Shown piece after piece: positions 46,227-55,941 of a DNA stretch of 64,000 bases. The notes beneath the pieces were generated by a model. That model did no database searches, was not told the origin of the DNA, and saw only the letters and a program-made list of their open reading frames with translations. Source of the stretch: Bdellovibrionales bacterium (GTDB lineage Bacteria; Bdellovibrionota; Bdellovibrionia; Bdellovibrionales; Bdellovibrionaceae); NCBI GenBank assembly GCA_005793345.1, contig SXSU01000034.1, positions 1-64,000 on the forward strand, given 5' to 3'. Each line of letters opens with the position of its first letter. Position 1 is the first letter of the stretch. Position numbers and translations under genes: made by a program.

Positions 46227-46685
46227 TTATGAATAAGTTAAACTTGCTCTATTTGACCAATTGTTATCATAGTTAATATTACCATCTGCATACTCAAGTT
46301 TTGTAATACTACCTGAAACTGATAACCGTTTTATTTTCCATACACTTGATGATTCACTTGAACCAACTGGTGCAAATCCAAAGTATGTTACTGTACTTGA
46401 TGCTTCATCTATCCTAGTTGATTGCTCATAGGATTCTGTTGCTATTGAATCATTTGATTTGTCTAAAGTTATATCCGTAACATTTACATCTAATGAACGT
46501 TTACCTGAAACATCTGTTGTAGTAACTTTGTTTCCTGATTCATCAGCAATGGCCACACTATCAGTGAATGCTGATACTGAAATATCAACAGCAGCATTTG
46601 TGATTGTTGTTTTTAAACTGTTTGTAGCATCATCAAAACTTTTAATAATTGAGTGATGCATTGAACCTGTATTTATGTCTGCCAT
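46227..46685 (-). CDS. Small tail-region structural protein
   Basis: 152 aa, beta-rich with many Ser/Thr/Asp. The C-terminal IKRLSVSGSITKLEYADGNINYDNNWSNR looks like the strand-rich tail-fibre accessory proteins seen in podoviruses. Its start overlaps the upstream fibre stop by one base, so it is tightly coupled. No further assignment. Confidence 0.45.
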   Translation of the reverse strand: MADINTGSMHHSIIKSFDDATNSLKTTITNAAVDISVSAFTDSVAIADESGNKVTTTDVSGKRSLDVNVTDITLDKSNDSIATESYEQSTRIDEASSTVTYFGFAPVGSSESSSVWKIKRLSVSGSITKLEYADGNINYDNNWSNRASLTYS

Positions 46686-48433
46686 TAGTAGTTACCAACT
46701 CTTAATATTTCAAACGACATTGAACCTGTACCTGTATCCCATGTGTTTATATTAGTAGACTCAAAAGCAATAAAGTCTACATACTCACCAGCAAGTAATC
46801 TAATTCTAGTACCTATAACTAATGATATATAAGATGCTGCCGCTGACTCTCTAGTTGATACTGTTGATTTTATTGCCGTACCGTTTTTACGTATTCTACC
46901 AACTATGTTTGATGCTGTTGAATTTGAATTTGATAAACAGTTTACATTAATTTCATATAATCCTGATACTGGTGCTGTAGCTTTAAATGATGCTCCAGTT
47001 GTTACCATACCAGTATAGTCATAATCTTTAGTTGCAAAATCAATTATAGTATTGTCTGCATCAGGTACTGCTGCACCCGCAGTGCTAGTGTACCTTGCTG
47101 CAATTGTTTCACTTGCTGCGATTTGTGCTGGACCTGAGATGCGGGTTGCGGTGAATATGATATTACCGGCGACTGTTGTGTTAGATGCAGCATACCCCTG
47201 TCTAGCCACAAACTCTACATAGTTCCCAGCCACTAAACCTGATATTATAGTAGAGCCGGATGTGCTTCGATAAGATGTTACTCCAGAACTATACCCTTGA
47301 CTGCCCATTATGTATTTAGTTGTTCCACCTACTCTTGCATATATTCTTAAAAAATCACCAGCCGTTGATGCCACAGAGTCCATTTCTAAGCTTCCCTTAA
47401 ACTCATAAGTTCCGGGGACTAATATGTTGAATCTGTCATTAATTAAATCGACCATTCCGTGAGTATCATACTCACTATTCGTCATAGTTATCTTAACGTC
47501 TGTTAAGGAAGCAATAGCGACCGCGTCTATACTAGTCATCTTAGCACTAACAACCCTAGTATCAGCATCACTAGACATAATTTGAGAGGATGACCAACCG
47601 ACTACGGGAGCCAATGCATGAAATGAAATTGTATCACTTGCTGCAAACGTAATAGGTCTATTTGTTGAAGAATCAGTAATACTACCAACAGTTGTATCAC
47701 CTCTAGAGAATCTTACTCCGCCTGAAGCAGAATCTAAAATAACTGTAGCATCATAACTTTGGTCAGTACTTGCATCGTATATTCTTGCACTACCCAAAAC
47801 AGCTCTTGCTGTTGCTAATGCTGTTAATTTAGTGGTATCAATCTGTAAACTATTTGGTAATAAAACATTTACAACACCTTGAGTATTAGCACCAGAAAAA
47901 GCAATAGTTCCTTCTAATTCTATTGAATCACCAATTCTTCTCCACTTACCTGTATATGATACGTTAGTTGATAAAGTACCAGTTGGAGTATATGCTATCC
48001 AATCAGTTATTGGCGAACCATAAACTTTCTCAATAGGACCAACTACAAAGTTATCACATTTTAAAGTATATGCAGAGGCACTTGTTGAACCAATGTGTAG
48101 GATTAATCTATAAGATGTTGAAGTACTTGCTTGAAACTCAAAGTTCATTCTATCAGAAGACAGTGAATGATTCATAAGTTTGTATGGAGCAGGTTGAATT
48201 AATGTAGCGTTAGTTACGTCATATATCCAAACAGTAACGTCATCGTCAGCATAAGTACCACTAGCGATAGCGTAGTCGAAATACCCTCTGATAACTTTTG
48301 TTTTATCAGCACTATCAATACTAAAATCAAAGCTAACACCTCTGCCCTGATTATTTGTTGCATCTTTTGTGAGTAAGAAACTATTAGCACCCCGTAATGG
48401 CGCACTACTTGAACTTGTCCATGTTATTGACAT
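46685..48433 (-). CDS. Tail fibre, C-terminal part of a split gene
   Basis: About 582 aa, a succession of jelly-roll-like beta domains (first at about 5-145: PLRGANSFLLTKDA...SYRLILHIGS; later AGEYVDFIAFES). It starts in the middle of a domain: in intact family members the N-terminal phrase PDAEGGTTGWATYADAAGTSPVDG, here at the end of the gene at 49080, runs straight into this sequence. The ATG at 48433 has GGGAG 6 bases upstream and lies inside the end of the endonuclease gene. Deleting the endonuclease insert would join both parts in frame (VDG-VTMSITW). Confidence 0.75.
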   Translation of the reverse strand: MSITWTSSSSAPLRGANSFLLTKDATNNQGRGVSFDFSIDSADKTKVIRGYFDYAIASGTYADDDVTVWIYDVTNATLIQPAPYKLMNHSLSSDRMNFEFQASTSTSYRLILHIGSTSASAYTLKCDNFVVGPIEKVYGSPITDWIAYTPTGTLSTNVSYTGKWRRIGDSIELEGTIAFSGANTQGVVNVLLPNSLQIDTTKLTALATARAVLGSARIYDASTDQSYDATVILDSASGGVRFSRGDTTVGSITDSSTNRPITFAASDTISFHALAPVVGWSSSQIMSSDADTRVVSAKMTSIDAVAIASLTDVKITMTNSEYDTHGMVDLINDRFNILVPGTYEFKGSLEMDSVASTAGDFLRIYARVGGTTKYIMGSQGYSSGVTSYRSTSGSTIISGLVAGNYVEFVARQGYAASNTTVAGNIIFTATRISGPAQIAASETIAARYTSTAGAAVPDADNTIIDFATKDYDYTGMVTTGASFKATAPVSGLYEINVNCLSNSNSTASNIVGRIRKNGTAIKSTVSTRESAAASYISLVIGTRIRLLAGEYVDFIAFESTNINTWDTGTGSMSFEILRVGNY

Positions 48434-49077
48434 TGTAACTCCCAACCAGAATTAAAAAAATTAAATAAAATACCGTTAACTCTTGGTTTTGTTTTTCCAG
48501 TTAGAAACTTTTTTATTGTGTTTTTACCTATTTTAAGAAACGACGAAAGTTCCTTTAAAGTCTTAAACCAAATCTGTTCTTTGGTATGAGAATTGATTGC
48601 TAAAATTGGTTGTGCATTTGTAGGTAATTTTCCTTTTTTAGCATCACTCATTTTTTTCTTTGATTCTTCAGTGTGCTTTTTACCAGTGAGTGCTTCGCTT
48701 ATTTTCTTGCGATATTCAGAGGTAAATACTTTATTTTTACCTATTTCACTTAAGCGTTGCTTTTCGGATTCAGTTCTTTTAATTCCTGTTCCGCCACCGA
48801 TTCCACCAGAACTAAGATTGAAACCCTTATTGATTGAGTCGTATTTAATGATAAGTTCTTTTTCATTTTGATAGGCTTGTAGTTCAGTCAGATTATTAAG
48901 AATAATTTCAAACTTAAAGTTTTCCAAACCATGCTTATTTATTGAATTATAAAGTGGATGATTCTGCTTTCTTTGTGCATTAGATTTGTGTCTATTCCAC
49001 CGTTTAACAGGATTACTTGAAACTCCTACATAAACTTTCTGATTAATTAAATTAGTGATTAAGTAAATTGAGTGCAT
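48424..49077 (-). CDS. GIY-YIG homing endonuclease splitting the tail-fibre gene
   Basis: About 217 aa from the ATG at 49077, which has GGAG at good spacing (the upstream frame to 49131 is the fibre gene read in another frame). GIY-YIG domain: HSIYLITN...KVYVGVS, Arg near 26, KWNRHKS-like RWNRHKSNA, and a Glu in YQNEKELIIKYDS. NUMOD3 modules (KHTEESKKKMSDAKKGK) and a C-terminal HTH (LSSFLKIGKNTIKKFLTGK) follow. The gene fills the interruption almost exactly, leaving no room for a group I intron. It is related to, but not a copy of, the endonuclease at 43076. Confidence 0.9.
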   Translation of the reverse strand: MHSIYLITNLINQKVYVGVSSNPVKRWNRHKSNAQRKQNHPLYNSINKHGLENFKFEIILNNLTELQAYQNEKELIIKYDSINKGFNLSSGGIGGGTGIKRTESEKQRLSEIGKNKVFTSEYRKKISEALTGKKHTEESKKKMSDAKKGKLPTNAQPILAINSHTKEQIWFKTLKELSSFLKIGKNTIKKFLTGKTKPRVNGILFNFFNSGWELQCQ

Positions 49078-49079
49078 TG

Positions 49080-49865
49080 TTACACTCCATCCACAGGACT
49101 TGTACCAGCAGCATCGGCATAAGTAGCCCAACCTGTAGTTCCACCTTCAGCATCAGGATTACTTGATAAATAGTTTATACCACCTGAGAATGTTGCCCAT
49201 GTTGGAACACCAGCAACAGTCTTTAATACTTGACCAGAAGAACCAATAGGTAGTCTAGCTGGAGTATTAGCAGAAGACGCATAAATCATGTCTCCTGCGG
49301 TTGTAGTGAGTGTGTTTGCTATTTTGCCGTCTAAAGCAGTTTGTAGACCATTAGTTTTAGCGATTGTTAAATCATTATTAGCAATATTTAATTTACTATA
49401 AGCAATTGCAGCTGAAGCATTTATATCAGCATCTACTATTGATGTTGCTAAATTTAATTTTGAATATGCTATTGCAGCGGATGCATTTACATCAGCATTA
49501 ACTATTGAAGCATTACCTGCTATAATAACATTTGAAGAATTGTATTGAAGAGCATTTGAAGCATTAACTGTTAAATCCAAATCAGCGTTGTTTGCAGCAT
49601 TACGCCATTTTACTGATTCAGCATTACCAAGTCTTAATTGTCCGCTTGATGCTGGATTTGTTGCTCTTGATTTAAAATATGTTGATTTAAGACCATATGT
49701 AGCACCAAAATCTACTTCTGATGTTAGGGTGAATGTTCCACCTGATTTTGATAATACACCTGTTGATAAAGCGATTAAATATGATGATACATTTGTGCTC
49801 CAGTTAGAATCACCTTCAGAGGGTATGGAGTATGTAGAACCATTAAGAGAAATGTTTGTAGACAT
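49080..49865 (-). CDS. Tail fibre, N-terminal part of a split gene
   Basis: 261 aa. N-terminal virion-attachment-like part, then tandem copies of a 17-residue unit (ADVNASAAIAYSKLNLA and ADINASAAIAYSKLNIA, residues about 120-155), TTTAGDMIYASSANTPARLP, and a final GINYLSSNPDAEGGTTGWATYADAAGTSPVDG before an abrupt stop. That last phrase normally lies in the middle of longer fibre proteins. The stop (GTG TAA) is created at the junction with the endonuclease insert. It follows the capsid gene and its terminator. Confidence 0.75.
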   Translation of the reverse strand: MSTNISLNGSTYSIPSEGDSNWSTNVSSYLIALSTGVLSKSGGTFTLTSEVDFGATYGLKSTYFKSRATNPASSGQLRLGNAESVKWRNAANNADLDLTVNASNALQYNSSNVIIAGNASIVNADVNASAAIAYSKLNLATSIVDADINASAAIAYSKLNIANNDLTIAKTNGLQTALDGKIANTLTTTAGDMIYASSANTPARLPIGSSGQVLKTVAGVPTWATFSGGINYLSSNPDAEGGTTGWATYADAAGTSPVDGV

Positions 49866-49907
49866 TTATTTTTATCCTTACATTGTTTATTTTTGATAGA
49901 AGGATTA

Positions 49908-49945
49908 TTGAAGAAAGAAGCCCCAATTTTTTAGGTTGAGGCTTC
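49908..49945 (-). terminator. Terminator after the major capsid gene
   Basis: Minus strand: GAAGCCTCAA, a 9-base A-rich loop, TTGGGGCTTC, then TTTCTT. Ten pairs with one G-T wobble. It probably limits read-through from the highly expressed capsid gene into the fibre genes. Confidence 0.75.
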
Positions 49946-49981
49946 AAGATGAGAATTTTGAGAATGAGGCTTATATTTACT

Positions 49982-51190
49982 TTAAGAATTTACGATAGAA
50001 GTGATTTTTACACACTTAGCTGGACATTCAACGAATATAGATTGATTCCCGTAGATTCTACATTCATAAGCATTTTTATCAGGAACTTGCATAAATACTT
50101 GTCCTGTTGGGTTTACGAATGATAAATCTTGTGAACCAACTCGTTTTACTTTTTTAGGAGGGAATATAAACGCCTCACCTTCTTTAATATAACTATGAGC
50201 GATTACAGAAATTTTACCGTTAGGTCCTCTGTATGTGATTGCTTCAAAACCGTTTTTAGCTTCTGATTTTTCATCACCATACATTCTAAGAGCGGCTTGG
50301 TCTGAGTTTAAGTTATTCCAAGTTTTAGGATTAACTAAACAAATAACTTCTTCATTCAATCCACCTTTTCCAATTGCTTTAGAAACAGCAGAAAGAACTT
50401 TAGTCATTGTTAAAGCAGCAGAACCGGCAGAGTAAGAAGAACCTTTCCATAATGCATAAGCAGAAGCATCTATTCCAAACAGACTTGAACTGTTAGTTAT
50501 AATTGCATCTAATCCGTAACACTCTTTTCCATAAGCACCTTTAAAATAAACAACATCTGTACTGACTATCCCAGTAGTTGTACCAGTTACAGTGATTGTT
50601 CTTGCATCTAAATCAACAGAAGAAATAACAAGACCTGCTTGTCTAACTGACCCACCAGAAGTGTAAACGTCAATTACAGCACCTTCCATACCAGCCCAAA
50701 TACCTTCAGCAAATGATGCAGTAGTAAGAGTGATAACTTGTGAACTAAGAGAAGAAACAGTTGCTAATCCTGAACGTCCATAAAGGAACATTAACTCTAA
50801 TCTTTTAGAAGCAGAATCAGTTAAGTTTTCAACTAGCAATTGAGTAGCATCTTTAAATGCTTTAGGACCTTGAGCAGCTGCTTTAGAAGCAGACTCCATA
50901 TCAAGAGCACCTCTCATGATTAATTGAGCACCGTTAACTACTGCTTCTTTACTTGTCATAGCAATAGAGTCATTAAGGGTAGTGACACCATCTCCAGCAG
51001 CAAGGTAAGTAGCACCTTGTTCATTAGCAAGAGTAACTGGAACTTTATAATCTTTTCCTAATTTTTCTGACTCTCTGAATTTGATTAAGTTTAAAAGAAC
51101 ATTTGATTCTGGAACTAGATTGATTTGTGAATCACCATAAAGAGTTTTGAATAATCCATCCATAGTGGATGTAGTATTGTATTGAGACAT
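49982..51190 (-). CDS. Major capsid protein
   Basis: 402 aa. Position (after portal and scaffold), length and pattern (an N-terminal helix, FRESEKLGKDYKVPVTLANEQGATY, a long KDATQLLVENLTDSASKRLELMFLYG helix, then beta domain, ending ECPAKCVKITSIVNS) fit HK97-fold coat proteins of podovirus-type phages. No protease precedes it, and a separate scaffold is present. The gene has its own terminator, as expected for high expression. Confidence 0.8.
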   Translation of the reverse strand: MSQYNTTSTMDGLFKTLYGDSQINLVPESNVLLNLIKFRESEKLGKDYKVPVTLANEQGATYLAAGDGVTTLNDSIAMTSKEAVVNGAQLIMRGALDMESASKAAAQGPKAFKDATQLLVENLTDSASKRLELMFLYGRSGLATVSSLSSQVITLTTASFAEGIWAGMEGAVIDVYTSGGSVRQAGLVISSVDLDARTITVTGTTTGIVSTDVVYFKGAYGKECYGLDAIITNSSSLFGIDASAYALWKGSSYSAGSAALTMTKVLSAVSKAIGKGGLNEEVICLVNPKTWNNLNSDQAALRMYGDEKSEAKNGFEAITYRGPNGKISVIAHSYIKEGEAFIFPPKKVKRVGSQDLSFVNPTGQVFMQVPDKNAYECRIYGNQSIFVECPAKCVKITSIVNS

Positions 51191-51421
51191 TTTATATTTT
51201 CCTTAAATAATTTTTTAACCGACTAAGCGGTTTGAATGTTTTTGATTTGTTTTTTGTAAATGCTTTAAAGGTAGGACTGATGCCGTCTTTGATTGATTTA
51301 CGTTTGATTTAAGAAAGGTATAGAATGTACAATACAAAAGGGTATAGATTACTAATCCTCTAAATAGACACGCTAGGCTCTCTCATTACTATATTGGTAA
51401 TAAAAAAGCCCAACTCATGGA
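51191..51421. promoter_or_regulatory. Intergenic region before the capsid gene
   Basis: 231 bases without a gene in an otherwise packed late block. The plus strand has CATTACTATATTGGT at about 51384-51398, a box also found at 30818 (CATTACTATATCAGT). A capsid promoter is likely here, but I cannot place a convincing -35/-10 pair. Confidence 0.4.
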
Positions 51422-52330
51422 TTACTTCATATTTTTTACTTTTAATTCTAAGTTCTCTCTCCAGTCATCTCTACTCATCTTCTGTGATGGTTGGTTATTA
51501 GACTGTGGTTGGATAATATTAGTTTGATTTGAAGAAGTTTTATTTTTCTTTAAATTCTCAATATCATATTTACGAATCTTTTTTGCTACGTCATCACCTA
51601 ATAACTTTAATAATTGGTCTGCTTCACTAGCACCAAATAAATCTTTAAAATCAGAAATATATTCTTCTCTTAATTCTTGGACTAATTCTTGTGGTGATAA
51701 CTCTAATCCTAAGTCAAGATTACGCATTAATAGTTGAGCCATCTTAGCAACTGTCTTTGGATGTTTAGGTAATCCAGACTCTTTCAAAGCATCAGTAATA
51801 GTTTTATCAAATGATTCTTGATAATGTTTAGCCGTTTCTTCTAATTGTTTTGCTTTTGTTGCTTCTTGTTCTGCTTGTTCTCTGTCTTTATAGGATTTTA
51901 ATTCCTGTTCCATTTGTCGTCTTTGACGTTCTTCAGGACTCATCATTTCAGATTGTATTTGTTCAAATAAAAACTCTTCAGCAGCACTTCTAACTTTTTT
52001 AGCATCTAACTTTTTAAATAAAGCCATTGGATTATTATTTAATTCATCCATTAACTTTTGTGCTTCATTTTTTACTTTATCCGCTTCTTGCATTCTTTTT
52101 TGAGCGGCTTTACTTAAACTTAATCTTCTACTAATTTCTGCATCGTCAAGTTCTTCTTCATAATCCTTACCATCAGCCTTATAGACGTATTTTTTCTTCT
52201 GTGGTTGTATTGATTGAGACTGTTCTTTATTCGTCTCACCTTGAGGATTCTGATTCGTTATAGATGAATCCTGTTGATTAGATGTTTCATTGCTTGTTGC
52301 TTGTGTTGTTGTACTATTATTTTCTGACAT
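51422..52330 (-). CDS. Scaffolding protein
   Basis: 302 aa, highly charged and almost wholly helical. The disordered N-terminal 45 residues are rich in Ser/Thr/Gln/Asn. A coiled coil spans about 95-190 (EERQRRQMEQELKSYKDREQ), and a short basic, Gln-rich tail ends ENLELKVKNMK, the kind of C-terminus that contacts the coat protein. Placed between portal and capsid genes as in most podoviruses. KDYEEELDDAEISRRLSLSKAAQKRM near 55-80 resembles other phage scaffolds. Confidence 0.7.
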   Translation of the reverse strand: MSENNSTTTQATSNETSNQQDSSITNQNPQGETNKEQSQSIQPQKKKYVYKADGKDYEEELDDAEISRRLSLSKAAQKRMQEADKVKNEAQKLMDELNNNPMALFKKLDAKKVRSAAEEFLFEQIQSEMMSPEERQRRQMEQELKSYKDREQAEQEATKAKQLEETAKHYQESFDKTITDALKESGLPKHPKTVAKMAQLLMRNLDLGLELSPQELVQELREEYISDFKDLFGASEADQLLKLLGDDVAKKIRKYDIENLKKNKTSSNQTNIIQPQSNNQPSQKMSRDDWRENLELKVKNMK

Positions 52331-52350
52331 ATTATTTATTCCTTATTAAA

Positions 52351-54252
52351 TTAAAGTGGTGATTGTGCTGGTTGTGGTAAATTTACTGCTTCTGCTTGTT
52401 GAGTTATTGGATTTTGTATATCCATTGTTTCAGGATTAACTTGTCCTTGTGGTGGTTGCATGAAAGATTGTTGCTTTAACATCGCTGCAAGAATTGGGTC
52501 TTGTGTTTTACTTAAATTAATATGCTCTTGAATATGATTTAAAACGTTCTGTATAACTTGAGGTTGCAGTCTTGCTTCTGGTGAATTTAACACTGTTGCA
52601 TGGTTGATTACATGTTCACTATGATTATCAGTCATTATTGCAATTACTGTTTTACCTTCAAGTAACCATTCATTCTCATCTTTGATTAATAAGTTTTGTG
52701 ATTGATTAGACTCTAAAATTGGGTCAATAGTGCCTGTGGTCAATACTTGTATATATTGTTCAGGAGTTTTTATTAATCCTGTTTGTAGTAAGTTATTTGC
52801 AATCTCAACTTTACCGGCTTGTGTTTTTGTTAAAGCATTTGCTGAATCAACAACTACTTTATTTATTCCCATTAGGTCTTGATTGCTAAACTCTTTAATA
52901 TAACTTTTATTATTTTTACCAACAATAGTTGCAATCCTAGGTGAATAAGCAAATGTTTGTAGTAGTTCTATAATTGCAGTGCCCACATTTTCTAGTAATT
53001 GGTTATATGAAGCTTGTACGCCAGCATTAAATGATAGGGCTTGTTGTTGGATTAGAGCAAGAGCCGCACCACTTAAACTTGCAGGAGCATTACCTCTAGC
53101 AACACTATTAACACCAGAAATGTTCTCCATATTCTGTATTAATGAATTAGCAAAGTTATAAACTTCAGGACTTGTTTGTAATAGTTGTAATGGTTGTGGA
53201 GGTTGAAAACCTTTTTGAATTTCAATTAAGTTTAGACCTTCACCAATTTGATTTACAGTTAATCCTGCACCCTTTTCACTTACAATATTTTGCACACCAA
53301 AGGCTGACATATTAGTTAGGATTGTTGAATAACAAGAATCAAGTGCAGTTTGTAACGGTAATAAATCCATTGCCGGGCTTGAACCGAATGATGATTCAGG
53401 TAATTGTGATGGGGTTATTTTAAATATATAAGGTTTTTGATAAGGTAATCCACCATCGAATAAAACAGTTTCATCTTCTAAAAATACAACCATTCTACCA
53501 TTTTCTAATACTGTCGTTTTATCATGAATAAAAGTATATACATTAATTAAATCAGAATTAGGTTGTTTAATATAAGTTGGATTTAAGGTTGCTTCGTAAT
53601 TTTTAAACTTACTGTTAGAAGATGATATGCTTGTTATTCTTGATTCTAATTCAGGATATTGTTTAGCAAGGTCGAACTTATTTTTCTTCTCTACTGTAAT
53701 ATACCATTCTTGTTTACCGTAGTTGTTTACATCTCTAACAACTTCTAGGATTGTTAATAATTTGAAACTTAAATCACCTTCTTTAATCGGTTGTGTAGAT
53801 TCAGGGTCAATACCAACAATCTCACCTTTTTCTGGAGACCAATCTACTTTTAAAAACGATTCTCTTAAATACAAAGACTGTTCAACAGCATTTCTGAATA
53901 AGTCTTCTAATCCTTTTTCTCTAATATAATAGTCAAGTAATCCATTTGCTAAAATAGTCTTAGATTGTGATTCAAAATCTGAATTAATTGCTCTTGCTTG
54001 AAATGCAGGTCTTTGAGATGTAGTCATAATTGAAATATGACGAATCAGATTAGCATAGTGGTTAGTTTGATATGCCTTTAATCCTGATTGAAGATTATCA
54101 ATATAACTATCGCCTTTAAAAGTTTTATAACTCTTTCTTAATTGCTCTAACATTCCACTATTGGACAAGTAGTTATGATAATCTTGTACTTTTTCTAATA
54201 AGTACTTTGAAATTTCAATAGTCGGCCTTGAGCCAAAATATACATCTGACAT
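52351..54252 (-). CDS. Portal protein
   Basis: 633 aa, normal for podovirus-type portals. Features: an N-terminal helical part with ANLIRHISIMTTSQRPAF, a stem-like region PLQTALDSCYSTILTNMSAFG near 300, ENISGVNSVARGNAPASLSGAALALIQQQALSF near 378-410 (the conserved clip/stem segment), and a Gln/Pro-rich tail. Lies directly after the terminase gene. It forms the DNA-entry ring and head-tail connector. Confidence 0.85.
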   Translation of the reverse strand: MSDVYFGSRPTIEISKYLLEKVQDYHNYLSNSGMLEQLRKSYKTFKGDSYIDNLQSGLKAYQTNHYANLIRHISIMTTSQRPAFQARAINSDFESQSKTILANGLLDYYIREKGLEDLFRNAVEQSLYLRESFLKVDWSPEKGEIVGIDPESTQPIKEGDLSFKLLTILEVVRDVNNYGKQEWYITVEKKNKFDLAKQYPELESRITSISSSNSKFKNYEATLNPTYIKQPNSDLINVYTFIHDKTTVLENGRMVVFLEDETVLFDGGLPYQKPYIFKITPSQLPESSFGSSPAMDLLPLQTALDSCYSTILTNMSAFGVQNIVSEKGAGLTVNQIGEGLNLIEIQKGFQPPQPLQLLQTSPEVYNFANSLIQNMENISGVNSVARGNAPASLSGAALALIQQQALSFNAGVQASYNQLLENVGTAIIELLQTFAYSPRIATIVGKNNKSYIKEFSNQDLMGINKVVVDSANALTKTQAGKVEIANNLLQTGLIKTPEQYIQVLTTGTIDPILESNQSQNLLIKDENEWLLEGKTVIAIMTDNHSEHVINHATVLNSPEARLQPQVIQNVLNHIQEHINLSKTQDPILAAMLKQQSFMQPPQGQVNPETMDIQNPITQQAEAVNLPQPAQSPL

Positions 54253-54282
54253 GGTATTTATTCCTTAAATTTTGTTTGTGTT

Positions 54283-55638
54283 TTATTTAAATAATGATTT
54301 TAAAGTTTCATGATTTGAGTTTTGTTCTTCAGGTATATAGTGAGTATATGAAGAAACATTATGTGAAATTGAAATTGGATTTGTGTGTTGGTCTAAATTT
54401 CTAATCAAATATATTAATGCTGCTAAAGAGTCATAGTGACCTAATGATTTGCTTCGACCAAATGTATTTCTTTTTGTGTCTTGGAATACACCATAATCTA
54501 AACATCCAATTAAATTAGTACAATTAGGACTAACATTTAATCTTCCTGCTTGGATGAATAATCTTGCTTCATTAACCATTGCACTTAATGAATCTTTATT
54601 TGTTGGTATAAAGTACTTGCCATAAGTTGAACCTAAATCTTGCATTAGGATTAATTCGTTATTATCACCAATACGACGGTAAACATCTTTCCATCCTAGT
54701 GTTGATTCAATCTTGTCAATTTCTTCTGATATTTTTTTTGTAGTTGTATCATGTCCGGATAATAATATTTCATTTTCAACATACAATGTTGCTTTTCTAA
54801 AATCATAGTAAGCAAACAATATAGCCGTATTGTCTCTTACACCCCAGTCGGCTGATTCATATTTATGATATAAATCGTAATATTCGTCTTTTATAGTTTC
54901 TCTAACAAATTGTTTAGAGTCCCATTCAGGTATAATTGATAACTGGTCATCAACAATCAACTCATTTAAATATTCACGTCTCCAAGTTGTGGATTGTGGT
55001 CCACCTGCTTCTCTACAAAACTCTTCAATCAATTCTTTTGAATATCCCGCTGAATAAATTTTATAACTTGAATAAGCATTATTTGTTTTTGCTTCATTTA
55101 TGTAATCAGTAAACTCATGTGCTGGAGACAATGGACTACTTGATGCCATTATCAACTTTCCATTTGTAGTTAATATTTGTGGCATTAAAACAGAATCAAC
55201 TAAGTAGGATAATTCATCTACAAATCCTGCTTCATCTACAATACATAAATCTGATGCTGTACCTCTAAGATTATCCGCTTGACCATTGTTGACTCCTGCT
55301 ACGTGAATCATAGACCCATTAGGGAATATATAAGCCCCTTCTTGTGAATTAAATCTTGGTCTATATTTGTGAGGTATATTTTGGACAATTTGTTTAAAAA
55401 TTGGATGAATCATTTTACGAACTGATTTTTGAGTTACAGATGCATACCTGATTTGTGAATTAGCCTTTGATAAAGCAAATATAATTGCTAGTGCGCATAG
55501 AAAATGGGACTTGCCTGCTCGTCTTGAACAATGAATGACATACTTTCTCTTATCAGAGTAAAGAAATGCCTGGCTCATTGTTTTTTGAATAGGCTTTAAT
55601 GAGTTAAAAATAGATTCTAATGTTTCTCTTAATGTCAT
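54283..55638 (-). CDS. Terminase large subunit
   Basis: 451 aa. ATPase: adapted Walker A SRRAGKSHF near 40, Walker B LCIVDEAGF near 130, the coupling motif ASSSPLSP near 165. Nuclease domain: acidic residues in SADWGVRDNTAILF near 245-258 and the late SLGHYDSLAALIYLIR. It drives DNA into the prohead and cuts it. Upstream of portal and 1 base after the small-subunit-like gene, the usual packaging order. Confidence 0.92.
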   Translation of the reverse strand: MTLRETLESIFNSLKPIQKTMSQAFLYSDKRKYVIHCSRRAGKSHFLCALAIIFALSKANSQIRYASVTQKSVRKMIHPIFKQIVQNIPHKYRPRFNSQEGAYIFPNGSMIHVAGVNNGQADNLRGTASDLCIVDEAGFVDELSYLVDSVLMPQILTTNGKLIMASSSPLSPAHEFTDYINEAKTNNAYSSYKIYSAGYSKELIEEFCREAGGPQSTTWRREYLNELIVDDQLSIIPEWDSKQFVRETIKDEYYDLYHKYESADWGVRDNTAILFAYYDFRKATLYVENEILLSGHDTTTKKISEEIDKIESTLGWKDVYRRIGDNNELILMQDLGSTYGKYFIPTNKDSLSAMVNEARLFIQAGRLNVSPNCTNLIGCLDYGVFQDTKRNTFGRSKSLGHYDSLAALIYLIRNLDQHTNPISISHNVSSYTHYIPEEQNSNHETLKSLFK

Positions 55639-55639
55639 T

Positions 55640-55930
55640 TTATAATTTAGGGATTATTTCTAATATGTTTTGAGTTTCTTCAGATGATTCTTCAGCATCT
55701 TCATCATTTGATTGTTCTTTAACTTTTGGTTCAATATAGTTCATCAAAAACTTCCAAGCATCTAAACGTTCAGAAGGTTTTAACTCAGGCATTAGTTTTA
55801 AAATCTCTTCAACTGGATTAATACTTTTATCAAAGAGTACATCCTTAGCCTTTAAAATAGTTTTTCTATTCTTTTGACCAAGTTTTCTACCACTATCAGG
55901 ATGTTTTTTATGTCCAGGTGCAAACGGCAT
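55640..55930 (-). CDS. Putative terminase small subunit
   Basis: 96 aa. The basic N-terminus (PGHKKHPDSGRKLGQKNRKT) followed by helices is typical of small DNA-binding packaging proteins upstream of terminase large subunits. The acidic tail (NDEDAEESSEET) could bind the large subunit. Shorter than most small terminases. If correct, a pac or cos site would lie in or near this gene. Confidence 0.6.
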   Translation of the reverse strand: MPFAPGHKKHPDSGRKLGQKNRKTILKAKDVLFDKSINPVEEILKLMPELKPSERLDAWKFLMNYIEPKVKEQSNDEDAEESSEETQNILEIIPKL

Positions 55931-55941
55931 TTATTCATTCC

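Noticed and set aside
48424-49077. Group I intron or intein in the tail-fibre gene
   Set aside because: The insert is filled by the endonuclease frame, leaving no space for a catalytic intron core. The upstream half ends in a stop codon and no intein splice motifs (Cys/Ser start, HN end) are present.
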